Assembly (NCBI RefSeq): GCF_030272615.1 | Contig: NC_081415.1 | Location: forward strand, 626,819,740 to 626,883,739 | Origin: Cryptomeria japonica | Taxonomy: Eukaryota; Streptophyta; Pinopsida; Cupressales; Cupressaceae | DNA length: 64,000 nucleotides | Direction of reading: 5' to 3' | Shown: positions 48,356 to 59,233 of the stretch, piece by piece | Layout: each line of letters starts with the position of its first letter | How positions within the stretch are numbered: position 1 is the first letter of the stretch | The notes under the pieces: generated by a model | Database searches by the model: none | Told to the model about the DNA's origin: nothing | Seen by the model: the letters and a program-made list of their open reading frames with translations, nothing else | Program-made: the position numbers and the translations under genes

Positions 48356-48619
48356 CATTATCATTTCATACATCTCATTTTCAAGATACATCTCACATTA
48401 TCATTATCATTTCATACATCTCATTTTCAAGATACGTCTAACATTATCATTGCATTTCATACATCTCATTTTCAAGATACATATAACATTATCATTGCAT
48501 TTCATACATCTCATTTTCAAGATACATCTAACATTATCATTTCATTTCATACATCTCATTTTTAAGATACATCTCACGTTATCATTATCATTTCATACAT
48601 CTTGGTTTCAAGATACATT
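48356..48619. repeat. Tandem repeat, about 46 bp unit, six copies
   Basis: Units share cattatcatt, ttcatacatctcatttt and caagatacat. Copies differ by a few bases. The short plus-strand ORF over it only reflects the repeat. Confidence 0.88.
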
Positions 48620-49249
48620 CACAAATCAAAATCATATCATTATCCCAATGCATCCCATACATATCATCATACCAAGAATATGTAAACATTCTAGATTGCA
48701 TTATCCCTCGCACACAAAAGCACAAAAAAATAGGTTTGCAACATTAGCACAAATCATGAGCATCTGCAATCATTAATCCAATCATCATGTGCATATCACC
48801 TTCCAAACATATAGTACATTACAATCATCATATAAAGCATATAAATCACCCACAACACACACATCCCATCATTTGCATCAACATCTACAAAAAATCATCT
48901 AGATCAAAAGTATATCATATAACTCATCGAAATCAAAGTATTTTCATCCATAACATATCATAATATATATGTGTGACCACATGTTGATCCAAAGGAAAAA
49001 CAAGGATATCCGTCAGAAACATATCGTCGATGAGGTAATCAAATGACCAAAGTCCCTAGATATATATCAATAACAAATGTTCATTATATCACATGGCATC
49101 AATATCAAGGCAATCCATAAACATCAATAAGATCATCAAAACACCATATGAGAACATCACTAAGTAGCATATCAATAAGATCAAAGTACAACAAAGTATC
49201 ATATCAAAAGGTTGTCAAAATACAAAAATATATGTACATCAAGGTACAA
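48620..49249. other. Element E low-complexity spacer
   Basis: atatcat-rich non-coding DNA between the tandem repeat and the PMD remnant. Nothing else seen. Confidence 0.5.
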
Positions 49250-51340
49250 ATACAAAATCTTGGATCATGATCACAGCACAGGATCAACCTGACCACCTCT
49301 AGGACTTGTCGGTCAAGAACTCGAGCTACCCGCACCTGTGCTACTACTAGAAGCATCCCTCCTAAGACCCATAACCCCCTCATTGCCCCTCTGTCTCTAA
49401 GAAACCTTTTGCCAAGAACTAGAAGCATAGGTAGGAGCACATCGTCCTGGTAGCACAACCTGAAAGTATAGAGTCTTTTAATACTCTGCTCGCCTTATCT
49501 TCTCAATGAGACTCTGGATGGTGTCCCCTGTAACACCCTGTCTAGCTACCTGTTGCAATGATCACACTATCTCCTATGCCTGGCCACATCGCTCTATCTA
49601 TGTATCCTACTCTAGTGACACTATCACCACCTATCTCTGTAGTTGTGCAACCTATGCCTGGGCCTGTGTGAGCTGACCATGTACCCTATGCAGCAAGGAT
49701 TGTAATGTTGCTATTTGTGCCTGCTGCTAATGAGGAGGCACCCTATGGCTGCAAAGTCTATGGATCCTGCATACCAACTTGTCAAGGGGCGGGAGGGGGC
49801 ATATCATTCCTCCTTCATTGGGCCAATGGTTGCACATCCTCCTCCTCTGACTCCTCCTCCGCTGCTACACTAGCCAATCCCACCAAACCTACTCCTCCAC
49901 CAACCGCCTTAGACTCTATATCCTCACTAGAAGAATCACCACTCTCCTCCTCAGATCTGTCACTATCTGATCCCTCTTCAGCCTACATGATAGCAAAATC
50001 CTTTGCCTGCAACAACCCATCCCACCCAATGTCACCCATCCTCCATCCTCCTCCTCTACCTCTCACCACTCCTCTACCCCTCACCACTCCTCCCTCATCA
50101 AAACCTCCTACCCCGCCACCACCTCCTTCCTGACCATGTCCAACCGCAACACCCACAACAATCCTACCACCCCTCCTCCCTCTACCCCTTCTCCCACTGC
50201 CACCACCTCTGCCTTGATAATCATCATAGAACTCATCCAGTATAGGAATCGACTATCCTGGTCTGTCAATCAAGGAAACCTGTGTGTTAAAAAGTATTGT
50301 GTATACTCCACAGTCATCCATGCATCTGCTATATCCTCATACATGCTCCATACACAAAAAGGAAAATAATAGAACTCGGCCTAGGTTATTGCAAAATCCA
50401 ATGTGGGCCACCACCCTGTCCTCTCCTTGTGTACTCGAGCATACACAGTCATCCCCTGCGGCATTGGCTGCACATGCCCAAACTGTCGGTAGATCCAAGG
50501 AAGGATAAACTGCTCTATCACATATGTGGTGTGTTCCAAAAGGAATCTACTCATGAATAAATGTGGCACCTCAAAAGCATCTTTCAGTCATGGCTCACAC
50601 AATCGATAGGGCCTCCACACCACTGCATCCATATCATCCAAGGTCTGCCTCCAATACTTTAACTTCCTGAGCATCAACTGGGAAGCAACCTGGTTGTACA
50701 TCATCACAAAAGGTGCCCCTACTAGTCTAAACCTCGGCCCAAGTGGATGGGTCACGGCTATGTGCTCCCATGCCCAAATCTACAGTAAAGTGCATCCGGA
50801 GGCTAGATTGACTGCATCATCGTAAACCACCTTATGAAGCTCATGATATAAATGGGTGAGAAAACAAATACCCCATGCATATCATGTCTGCACCTACACC
50901 ATCTGTCAGAGCACTTGACCCCATCCAACTGATAAACCATTTGACCTCCTGTCCAGAATTAGGAAGCTGCCAATCAAACCTACCAAAACGGAAGGGAGTG
51001 GGCCATAGTTGTCTACCATATCCTACCATGCCACTGATTAACCTACAATATGGGGATCGGCAAACACCTCTTGCAGAGCATCGGTCCCACCGGCCTCCTC
51101 CACACTATACTCCACAAGCTCACCTGTAATCAAAATTCGTAGAATCCAATAGACATCCTCCAACATCACTGTGATCTCACCCATCTATTAATGAAAGGTG
51201 TTATGCTCATTATACCATCTCTCAGCCAACGCGGTGAGTAGTGACCTATTCTTCTAATAGGGCACACTCAATCGATCTTGCATCACAAAATTCTTTGAGA
51301 ATTTCTCCCAAAGCATGAGCACTCCTCGATGGACCTATGT
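49250..51340 (-). pseudogene. Antisense PMD gene of element E (decayed)
   Basis: On the minus strand from about 51340: VMQDRLSVPY, then LTALAERWYNEHNTFH, GEITVMLEDVYWIL and ITGELVEYSVEE (51250-51110). This is the same signature as the R1 PMD. Further down lie FRFGRFDWQLPNSGQEVKWF (about 50960) and LLEHTTYVIEQFILPWIYRQ (about 50530), then a Ser/Gly/Pro/Glu-rich region ending near 49250. Many stops and shifts. It is much more decayed than the R1 copy, in line with the decayed gag-pol of E, so the gene was already present in a full-length ancestor. Confidence 0.72.
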
Positions 51341-51428
51341 CAATACATGGATATCATCCTATCAGATACATCTATCCTGCGCAATCTGGTAATCAAAAAA
51401 TCAAGTATCCAATCAATCAATCATGTCT
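51341..51428. other. 5' flank of the E PMD remnant
   Basis: Short non-coding stretch. No promoter motif identified. Confidence 0.35.
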
Positions 51429-51740
51429 CATATCGACAAATCAGACTCATATCGAAAAATCAGGACCCATATCAAATCAGACCCATATCGAAAAACAATT
51501 GACCCATATCGAATCAAACCCATATCGAACAACAATTGGCCCATATCGAATCAGACCCATATCAAAATTAGACCCATATCAAAATCATACCCATATCGAA
51601 ATTAGACCCATAACAACAAGTTGACCCATAACGACAAGTTGACCCATAACAAAAAATTGATCCATAACGAAAAATGACTTATATCGACAAATCAGACCCA
51701 TATTAAAATCAAACTTATATCGCAAATAGACTCATATCGA
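51429..51740. repeat. Array of gacccatatcga-type repeats, 16-21 bp spacing
   Basis: At least fifteen copies of cccatatcga or cccataacga, among them 51505, 51521, 51542, 51558, 51575, 51592, 51609, 51627, 51645 and 51663. Spacing varies (16-21 bp) more than in the GCGC arrays. It lies upstream of the antisense PMD gene. Confidence 0.8.
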
Positions 51741-51941
51741 CTTTGACCCAAATTGATCTAGACCAATAATTGAATTAACACAACAGGCTCATAATGATAC
51801 ACATCAATTAACGACCAAAATTAACACATTTGATTCCAAATGACACTTTCACAAGGTGCAAAACTTCATAACAAATCTAAAAATCAAAATTGCACATGTT
51901 CAAATTTTTTTTTAAAAAACACAAAATGCTCATTGTCTCAT

Positions 51942-52192
51942 ATGTGCCAAAAGAGTCATCAAATGCGCAATTTCATATGCATTATTTGATCCATCATATG
52001 CATGATTAAAATCATCAAATGCACTAAAATATATGCTATATGCACAACACAGTTTCTTATATGTGCCATACTATTTCACATATGCGCTAATCTACAACTT
52101 CTATGTGCTAATCAAAAAATCATATGCGCAAAAAGAAAAATCAAATGCACAACAAAATTTATCTCATGTGCTAAAGGAAAAATCATATGCAC
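51942..52192. repeat. Element E 3' phased array: about thirteen ATGCGC-type motifs every 21 bp
   Basis: ATGCGC, ATGTGC or ATGCAC start at 51942, 51963, 51977, 51998, 52019, 52040, 52061, 52082, 52103, 52124, 52145, 52166 and 52187. Every interval is 21 bp except one of 14. The motif is the reverse complement of the GCGCAT motif of the 5' array (37195-37445). Confidence 0.9.
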
Positions 52193-52886
52193 GAAAAAAG
52201 GGGCAAAAAAAAGAAAAACCCGTGAAAACCCTAACTAGCTCGAAAAATTCAAAAATCTTGCAAAAACGCCTAAACTCTAAGCTAAAAATTTATAGGTAGG
52301 GTTAGAAAATCGAACTCATTGGTGGGCCATATCCGCTGGCCTCTCAAAATGATGAACTTGCTTGAAACGGTGATGATGATAGGAGGGTGCCATCTCCACT
52401 CTCTCTCCTCCAATCTCCAATGCTCCCTAGACAAGTGTGCAAATGAGGTAGAAATGGGCCCTTGGAGGCTTATATAGCCCATGCTGATGCAGGCGGTTGT
52501 GATGCCTCGGTGGATGTGTGGGGCATGTACGCACTATACCCACATAGTCTTCAGTCTATTTTTCCATATCCTTTTTAATAATTCTATCGGGCGATAAATT
52601 ATAAAAAAAAAAATTAAAAACCAAAAAAGATCAACATTTTTTTCAAATTATTGTTGTACTTCATGCCATCTCCTCGAAAACGCAATTTTTCTCAATTTAT
52701 TGACTGAGGGGGCATATCATCATATCAGCTTCATATCGACAAAATCACATCAGCGCTTCATATCGAAATCATTTTTTCATATCCAGGGAATCAAATCGAC
52801 AACTTTGGAAACAACATTATATTGCAAATTTTTTATGACAAATCGAGCATTTTTCTTTGAATCAACATGTGGTAACACGTTAACTC
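52193..52886. other. Element E 3' untranslated region
   Basis: No gene seen. Several catatcgac and catatcg words near 52720-52800 resemble the repeats at 51429-51740. Confidence 0.5.
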
Positions 52887-52900
52887 AAAAATGGGCAAAA
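52887..52900 (+). other. Polypurine tract of element E
   Basis: caaaaatgggcaaaa-type tract directly before TGTAGACACC, at the same position as in R1 but with one T. Confidence 0.75.
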
Positions 52901-53382
52901 TGTAGACACCTAAAAGTTGCACAACAAATTAAGTGAATTTTATTCGTTTAATTATCCTTAATACTTCCAATTAATTAAATTAAGATTTAATTAATATCCC
53001 TATTCTTCTAATTGACCATTAATAAAATTAAATATTTGATTAATATTTCCCTTTTTCTATCTAGGCCATTTTTTAATTAAATTCAGATTTAATGAAAAAT
53101 CCCCCTCTAAACCATTTTTAATTAAATTCACATTTAATTAAAATCCCCTTCTAACCATTTTTAATTAAATTTACATTTAATGAAATTCCCCTTCTAACCA
53201 TTTTTAGTTAAATTCACATTTAATTAAAACCCCCCTTTAAACCATTTTTAATTAAATTCACATTTAATTAATATCCCCCTCTAAGCCATTTTTAATTTAC
53301 ATTTAATTAAATCCCCCCTTCTAGCCCATTTAATTAAATTTACATTTAATTAAAACCACCCACTTGCAAAATTAAAGTTCGT
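52901..53382 (+). repeat. Element E 3' LTR, first part
   Basis: Starts TGTAGACACCTAAAAG. Rich in tandem-like units of about 45 bp (ccatttttaattaaattcac with acatttaattaaa). Interrupted at 53383 by insertion K and resumed at 57767. Confidence 0.88.
53378..53382. repeat. Target-site duplication of insertion K (TTCGT, left; right copy 57762-57766)
   Basis: TTCGT occurs directly before TGTGAGGCCC and directly after GGGCACGACA. LTR-E sequence lies on both outer sides. Confidence 0.88.
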
Positions 53383-56038
53383 TGTGAGGCCCTACCCCGA
53401 TCCATCCTATCTCTTCAGCTATTTTCATTTTGGAACTATTTTAGATGCTAGTTTTGACACACTATGGATAGAGAACTTTACATGGTCCCATGATTTTGGT
53501 AACATTGATATATATGGATGCTTCATTTCTATGCCTTGTGGATTATAGAATATTATATGATTCTAGATTAGGGTAATATTGTGATGATGCAGGTTAGTAT
53601 CTGAATTTCAGAATTTGTTATAATGTTAGAAAAAGGTTTGCATATCTTGTAGATGGATCAAATTTTGAGGATTATAATAAATTGCTTTGATTTGTGATAA
53701 ATCGTATTTTATAATGACGAGCCTTTGCAGAATGAATGTATTGTATTCTGATTATGTGTTATATATTATATGAGGTTATTTGGGAAGTACTAATGCTTTA
53801 ATTGAGATGTGCAGGAAATTATCCATGTGACCATGGAAATATTATGGAGAATCAAGCCTAGGCCAATGTGCGTTAGTAAAACCAGGGGTTGTCTATTTGG
53901 AGAGACAACACCCCGTATGTACTGTATTTTATTCGTAAATGTAAAATGTTGCATGAGTGTAAATGGTATTTATTGGATTGTTAAATTGTGTAAGGGACAA
54001 TTGCCATGTGTGTATTGTGATGTGGAATTATTTTGTTGTGTCACTTGACACCTATGTAGTATGTTGTGTTGGCAATTTGTCATGTCACCTTTTTGAGAGT
54101 TTCATTTTTTGTTAATTGTTATATCTCCTAATTATCCTTGAAGGAACCAAGAAATCTAGGTTAGAGAGCCACAAGGAAGGTCAACTCAGAGTTGACCCGT
54201 AGGTTAACTTCAGGTGGACTTTCTGAAGGTCAAATCAACTCCTAGAGTCAATTTTAGAGCTTTTCTATTAGGCCTCATGGGGTACCTATGGGTGAAGGCC
54301 AAAATTGGCCATGTGTCTTTCCCTTAGGACTTGTTTAACCACCCAAAAAAGTGGTTTCTTCAAGATGGACGAATTCCATCTATAGGAGTGCCATCCTTGG
54401 TAGGATAACCTTCTTGGAGATAGTAATCCCTCTTCCCCATTTCCATTTCCCTTCTCTAGGTACCTAGGTTAGGGAGGATGTAAGACCTAGGGAAGACCAA
54501 TCCAATGGGGGATCCCTCACTCTATCCAAGAGGTTGGAAGGAGTGAGAGAGGCCTTCTTAGGCTAAGAATGGAAGCTTAGTGAGCTAATCACCCACTCTC
54601 CATCCTTGGAGATTTTTGGGAAAAACTTTGGAGGAAAAACCAGTTTTAGGAATAGAGGAATTTGGGGGCCAAAAAATTGCAGAAAGTTGTGTGAATTGGG
54701 CAGCTCATCTCCAACTAAGTCTAACATACCTATTGGCAGATTAAGTTGGTTGTATTCTCTTTGTTTATGTTGTTTAAATTGTTCCTTATTTTGAAAGAAA
54801 TGCTTGTGAAAAGAGTTGTGTATATGTAGATTGTTGTAGAAAAAAAAAGAGAAATGTAAGTTTCATTTTTATGTTTTTTTTTGTTTATGTGTTCTTGCTT
54901 TGGGAGTGTCCAAGATCTCCTACTCTTGGGGGAGTAGGATGATCTTGGGGTGGAAGAAGCATGACAGCCTTGGGTGAGAGGCTCTCCTTAAGGAGAGTGA
55001 TCTCAAGGATGTCCTTTGTGACCCTTGCTACATAGCCTTGTGTATGCATTTGGGGGTCATAAGGGGAGAGAATATGGCTTTGAGCCTTTGGGGGGCATAA
55101 GGTGTGTGGGATGCATCTGTTGTGTATTTTGTGTTGCCATGAGGTGGCTTGGGTTGTATTTTGGCTGCAGTCTCCCCAATGGTACTTGGTCCACTTCCAC
55201 TCGTAGATTGATCATCACAAAATGTGGTGAAAGTGTAGCTTGGGATGGGAAGGTGTATGTTTGAGTATTTGCCCTATTGTTGTGTTGTATGCTTGTTTGT
55301 AACCTGTCTAGAACTTGATTCTCCTAGCTCGAGGGTGGCTTCTGGTAAGCCTAGGCTGGGAGGTGAGCATCCCATGGTCACAGTCCTAAATCTTACATGC
55401 AGGTGGCTTGGGAAAAAGACTAGGAGTTGTAGTTTGTTTGGTTGCAGATATTTCAGATTCAGATTTCTATTTAAATGCAGCAAAGCAAAGAAAGAAAATG
55501 TAACTTTATGATTTGTAGCAAAAAAAAAAGAAAGAGAAAGTGCATATGTAAATATAGGGTTTAAGTTGATTCTTTTTTTCTGTTTAAATAAATGTATTCT
55601 TTTATTCTCTGTGTAAAGATTAAGAAAAGGGAAGACTGGTTAGATTATTCACCCATTTTTATATATGGGCTATTGTAACTTATTATTCTGGAAGGCAATG
55701 TAATTTTTATTTAATTTTTGATGTCTATGATGTTGCTGTAGACCACATCTAAATCTGGTCTGTTAACTTGTTTAGTTACTGCAAAATTAAAGAAAAGGAA
55801 AAAAAAAAAAAATGCATTAGGTTTCATGATTTACTTGCATAGTTCAAATTACTGTTATTTTATGACTATAAAAAAAAAGAGAACTAGTATTTTTATTGCT
55901 GTAGAAAGTAGTATGTAAGACTGCTAAATAAGAAGATAAACAAGACCTATTCTTAATGCTGTTAGAAGACTAAGAACAGAATGTTTAATGGTTAAAATCT
56001 CAAACCATATAAGGGTTTTCAGCCCTATTATTTCAACA

Positions 56039-56377
56039 TTTATTTATATATATCTATAAATATATAAGTATATATATTGAAAAATATATACCTATATATA
56101 TAAATATATATATAAACTGCTATATGTGCATACCCCTGCAACAACAAAAGAAGAGATGTATTCTGAACTTGTGCATCCCTGTTACAGAATATATAAAAGA
56201 TTATATACTACTGTGTTAAAAATAATTCAGAATAAACTTCCTAATCCTAACCCTATATATATATATATATATATCCCTGCGTGGGAGAAATATATGTATA
56301 GACTTGAAACATGACAATGGAGATATACAAATACATATATAAAAATATGTATATTGATTTATATATATATATATACC
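56039..56377. repeat. AT microsatellite tracts in K
   Basis: Impure (TA)n at 56039-56115 and cleaner runs near 56259-56273 and 56358-56377. Confidence 0.85.
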
Positions 56378-56442
56378 TAATGACAAATTTTTTTTTTTAA
56401 AAAAATATCATTAAAAAAAAAGGGATCGTAGCACTGGCCGAA

Positions 56443-56694
56443 CCACTGTGTGTAAACACAGTGGACGGCTCTCAGGCCACGCCACTGTGTTTACCCACAA
56501 TGGATGGCACGGGAAATGCCAAGCCACTGTGTGTAAATACAGTGGACGGCGCTCGGGCCGCGCCACTGTGCTTACCCATAGTGGACGGCATGGGAGGTGC
56601 CGCCACTGTGTGTAAGCACAGTGGACGGTCCGCGGCCGCCACTGTGCTTATACATAGTGGACGGCACCGCCGTCACTATGTATAAACACAGTGG
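56443..56694. repeat. GC-rich array of seven 22 bp palindromes
   Basis: Palindromes of the type CCACTGTGT-GTAA-ACACAGTGG start at 56443, 56482, 56524, 56563, 56603, 56639 and 56673. Two forms alternate: odd copies have tgtgtgtaa, even copies tgtgcttac or tgtgcttat. Spacers of 12-20 bp begin acggc/atggc and several are themselves inverted (ggca...tgcc). The region is strikingly GC-rich in AT-rich surroundings. Confidence 0.93.
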
Positions 56695-56834
56695 CGTCCG
56701 GGAGAGCCCCGCGCCGCCTCCTCCACTCATCCCCCCCCCCCCCCTCTGCGAAAACCGCCGCCTTGCCATGGCTGTCGTGCCCTAATCTGCCTCCGTACCT
56801 GCACTCATACTAAACAAAAAAAGTAGTATAATAG

Positions 56835-56940
56835 ACCCTAACCCATTTCGGGTTAGGGTATAAATTAATAAGAAATTTAAACAAAGGGTAAATAAATAGA
56901 AATGCAACCCTAACCCAATTTTGGGTTAGGGTTGGCATTT
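56835..56940. repeat. Two telomere-like hairpins in K
   Basis: accctaaccc and gggttagggt (56835-56859, 10 bp stem, 5 nt loop), then a 13 bp perfect stem at 56906-56933 built of aaccctaacccaa and its complement. The second is extended by aaatgc/gcattt to 56900-56940 with one bulge. Confidence 0.9.
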
Positions 56941-57766
56941 TTAAATAAAGGATTTCTTTATTTAAAGGGGAAAAAAAAATTTAAAATTAGAGAGGGGAGT
57001 TTATTTAATGGGAATTTTAAACTTTGATTTTAATATATATATTTGGGGTTATTTTAATAATGGAATTATTATATGTCCATTTATTCTTTAAGGGATTAAA
57101 ATTTTAATATAGTAAAATTAAAGGGATTTAAAAATGAAGGGATTTTTATAGTTGGATACACCATACATTAAAACGATTAATTTATTTAATTAATCAATAG
57201 ATTTTTCCCAATATATTTGGACGTTAGGAAAATTTAAAAGGAGAAATTGTGGAATTAATTTTATGGACCATAAGCCCTTGGTGACCAGTTTGGGCCGAAT
57301 TTAATTAAATCATCATAATTAAGGGGTTAGAAAAATTAGAATTGGCTTTAGCTTATTGTCGGTCTTAGTGGGCAAATGACCTTATAGAAATTCGAACCCT
57401 CATCGGTTGGATTTAAATAATAAATTTTGCATGAGCATCAATTAATTATTGGTATTCTCATTATATGAATGGGAATGATTAAACTCACGAAGATAACCAA
57501 TTAACCTTTGTTTTTAATTAGCGACAACTTGAGTTAGGTAATTGAGCTAGCCAATAATCCGTGATACTAATTTAATCTTCACTAAACTAGTTGCTCGTTC
57601 GAGTTGGTTAATTAACCCAACCTTAGTAAACAATTTTATTCTCACCCTAGATAAGACAAAACTCTAATAAAGTTAATATTATTATTAGGATATATTGCGA
57701 GTTCTTGATGTCAAAAAAAAATTGTTGTTCCGTTTTTGTGCCCTAAAGTTTGGGCACGACATTCGT

Positions 57767-58969
57767 GTTTAAATAAATCAATATTTATTTAAATCTTACA
57801 AATGCAAGTTGCAACTAATAATTAAAATAAATTAATTTTATTTTAATTAAATTCATTTTTCCCCACCCACTTGCAAAATCCTACATCTCCCACTTGCCTC
57901 CTAAACCTCTTCTAGAGCCTTCTAGGTTCTTCTAATCTTATCTTAATTAGCCTAATCTATCTCTTAAACATTTGCACATTCCTTAAGAGAAGTCACTTCT
58001 CGAAAATGCCTCAAAGTATTTGAAATGCATTAAAGGCTTTATGTCCTCAACAAATTAACCTTTAAAGTCTTCCAAACCATTAATGGTTAAATCAACCCTT
58101 CCCACATGGTTAGAGACTTTCTCTCTAACTTAACCCTCAGCTAACCCAAGGGTCTCATCAAGCACTCATGGCTTTGACCCTAGTTATCTTATTACCCCTT
58201 GCACAAGAGTTTACCCCTTGGGTAAAAGCTTTATCCAATGGATAACTCTAACCTAACCTTAACCCTTACCTCCTGAGGTAACCTCCATGTCTTCTCAGGC
58301 ATTTAATACCACTTACATCTCCTCTCAAGCAACCTCTTGTTGACAATTGTCATCATTTTATTGGTGAAAATTGTAAACATGGATTGAGTAACTTTCAATC
58401 CTAGCCCTTGTTGAGATTATTTAATCTCAACCCTTCATTGCCCTATTTTCCCTATAAATAGAGCTCTCATTCTTCATTTTAAGATATCCAAGTCTTTGTG
58501 CATCAAACTTATAGTCTCATTTCATCAAGCATTGTTAAAATCTCTTTAATAATAGTAATTAGATCATTTAGTTTTACATATATCATGTTAGCTTCATCTA
58601 TATGCTAGTTTAATGCCATTTTAAACCATTTTCATGCTAGTTTTAGCTTCATATCAATATCTTGCATCATAGCATTATCTAAGTTTCATATCTAGATCAT
58701 TCACTAAGATCATAGTTGTATCCATTTTGATCTTAGAATCATCACATATCCCTCGTTCTATTGGTTGTCATCCTATAGGTCAAGTGCTCTTCCAAGCTGA
58801 GAGCCACCTTGATTTGAAGAATCCTTGGAGATAGAGAACAATGAGACGTGCTTAAGATATTTATTATTTCACTTGTTTTTTCTAATGATTTTGATCTCTA
58901 ACATATTGTCTCATTGGTGTGTTTGTGTTGTTTGCCTCTCTCATGCAAGTACCGCAATCTGATCTCACA
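57767..58969 (+). repeat. Element E 3' LTR, second part
   Basis: Resumes after K, carries a predicted TATA box TATAAATAG (58453-58461), matches LTR D over long blocks and the 5' LTR remnant at its end. Ends CTCACA at 58969. Both parts together give an LTR of about 1.69 kb. Confidence 0.88.
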
Positions 58970-59233
58970 ATTTCTACATGAAGTTTCCTTTGGTTCTCAT
59001 CAAGTAACTTTCAAGGGAGCTCAAAAACTTTAGTAGTGATATCAAGCATTTTATCTATACTTTCTTCCTACTCTTCCTACAAATCCTTTATCAATTGCTC
59101 AAGAATATCTTTGTGATGCTTCACCACTTCCTATTGTTCAATCTACATTCTCTTGGTGGGTATTACTCCACTATCCACAAGAGCTTCCAATTTGAAATCC
59201 TTTAGCTTTAACCAAGCATCAAGGTCTTTTTCC
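58970..59233 (-). pseudogene. Unknown coding-like fragment between E and R2
   Basis: On the minus strand one frame spans the whole 264 bp with stops, nearly all TAG, where Gln or Trp codons would fit. It reads like an amphipathic, charged helix region (ALVDSGVIPTKRM, VVKHHKDILEQLIKDL). Not recognised. It may be target DNA into which E, or R2, inserted. Confidence 0.35.

Larger units (their letters stand above)
53383..57761. mobile_element. Insertion K: 4.4 kb non-coding mobile element, possibly a very long solo LTR
   Basis: Starts TGTGAGGCCC and ends GGGCACGACA (TGT and GCCC agree in the inverted ends), with 5 bp duplications TTCGT. These are LTR-type ends. No ORF with a recognisable domain, no internal LTR pair, no primer site. 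From 53383 to 56440 the DNA is AT-rich single-copy-looking sequence with A-runs, and I see nothing else in it. 56440-56790 is a GC-rich hairpin array. 56820-57760 is AT-rich again. A solo LTR of a large-LTR gypsy family or a non-autonomous element would both fit. Orientation is undecided. Confidence 0.72.
36793..58969 (+). mobile_element. Element E: Tat-type Ty3/gypsy retrotransposon with antisense PMD gene
   Basis: 5' LTR remnant, primer site, phased array, shared leader, gag, protease, G-patch region, RT, RNase H, a second RNase H, integrase, non-coding region, antisense PMD pseudogene, inverted phased array, purine tract, and a 3' LTR split by insertion K. The second RNase H with WTLYFDGSY and NNIVEYEAL after the normal one is typical of the Tat clade. 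All coding parts carry stops and frameshifts. It supplies the pol-bearing relative against which R1 and R2 can be read. Confidence 0.88.

Noticed and set aside
49204..49458. 84-codon minus-strand ORF in E
   Set aside because: Shadow frame of the decayed PMD C-terminal region with no motif of its own.
55025..55511. Host exon candidates in K (79 and 88 codons)
   Set aside because: No motif, no splice context that I can support, and they lie within the TTCGT-bounded insertion.
56461..56785. ORFs with repeated VDG and LC peptides over the palindrome array
   Set aside because: They occur on both strands and follow directly from the DNA repeat.
56835..56940. Interstitial telomere
   Set aside because: Only two short inverted TTAGGG-type words each side, not a tandem run, and not the usual plant repeat.
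56773..57761. A separate 989 bp solo LTR with 10 bp inverted ends TGTCGTGCCC/GGGCACGACA
   Set aside because: Its flanks (atggc and ttcgt) are not duplicated, while 53383-57761 has a clean TTCGT duplication. Kept only as an alternative.
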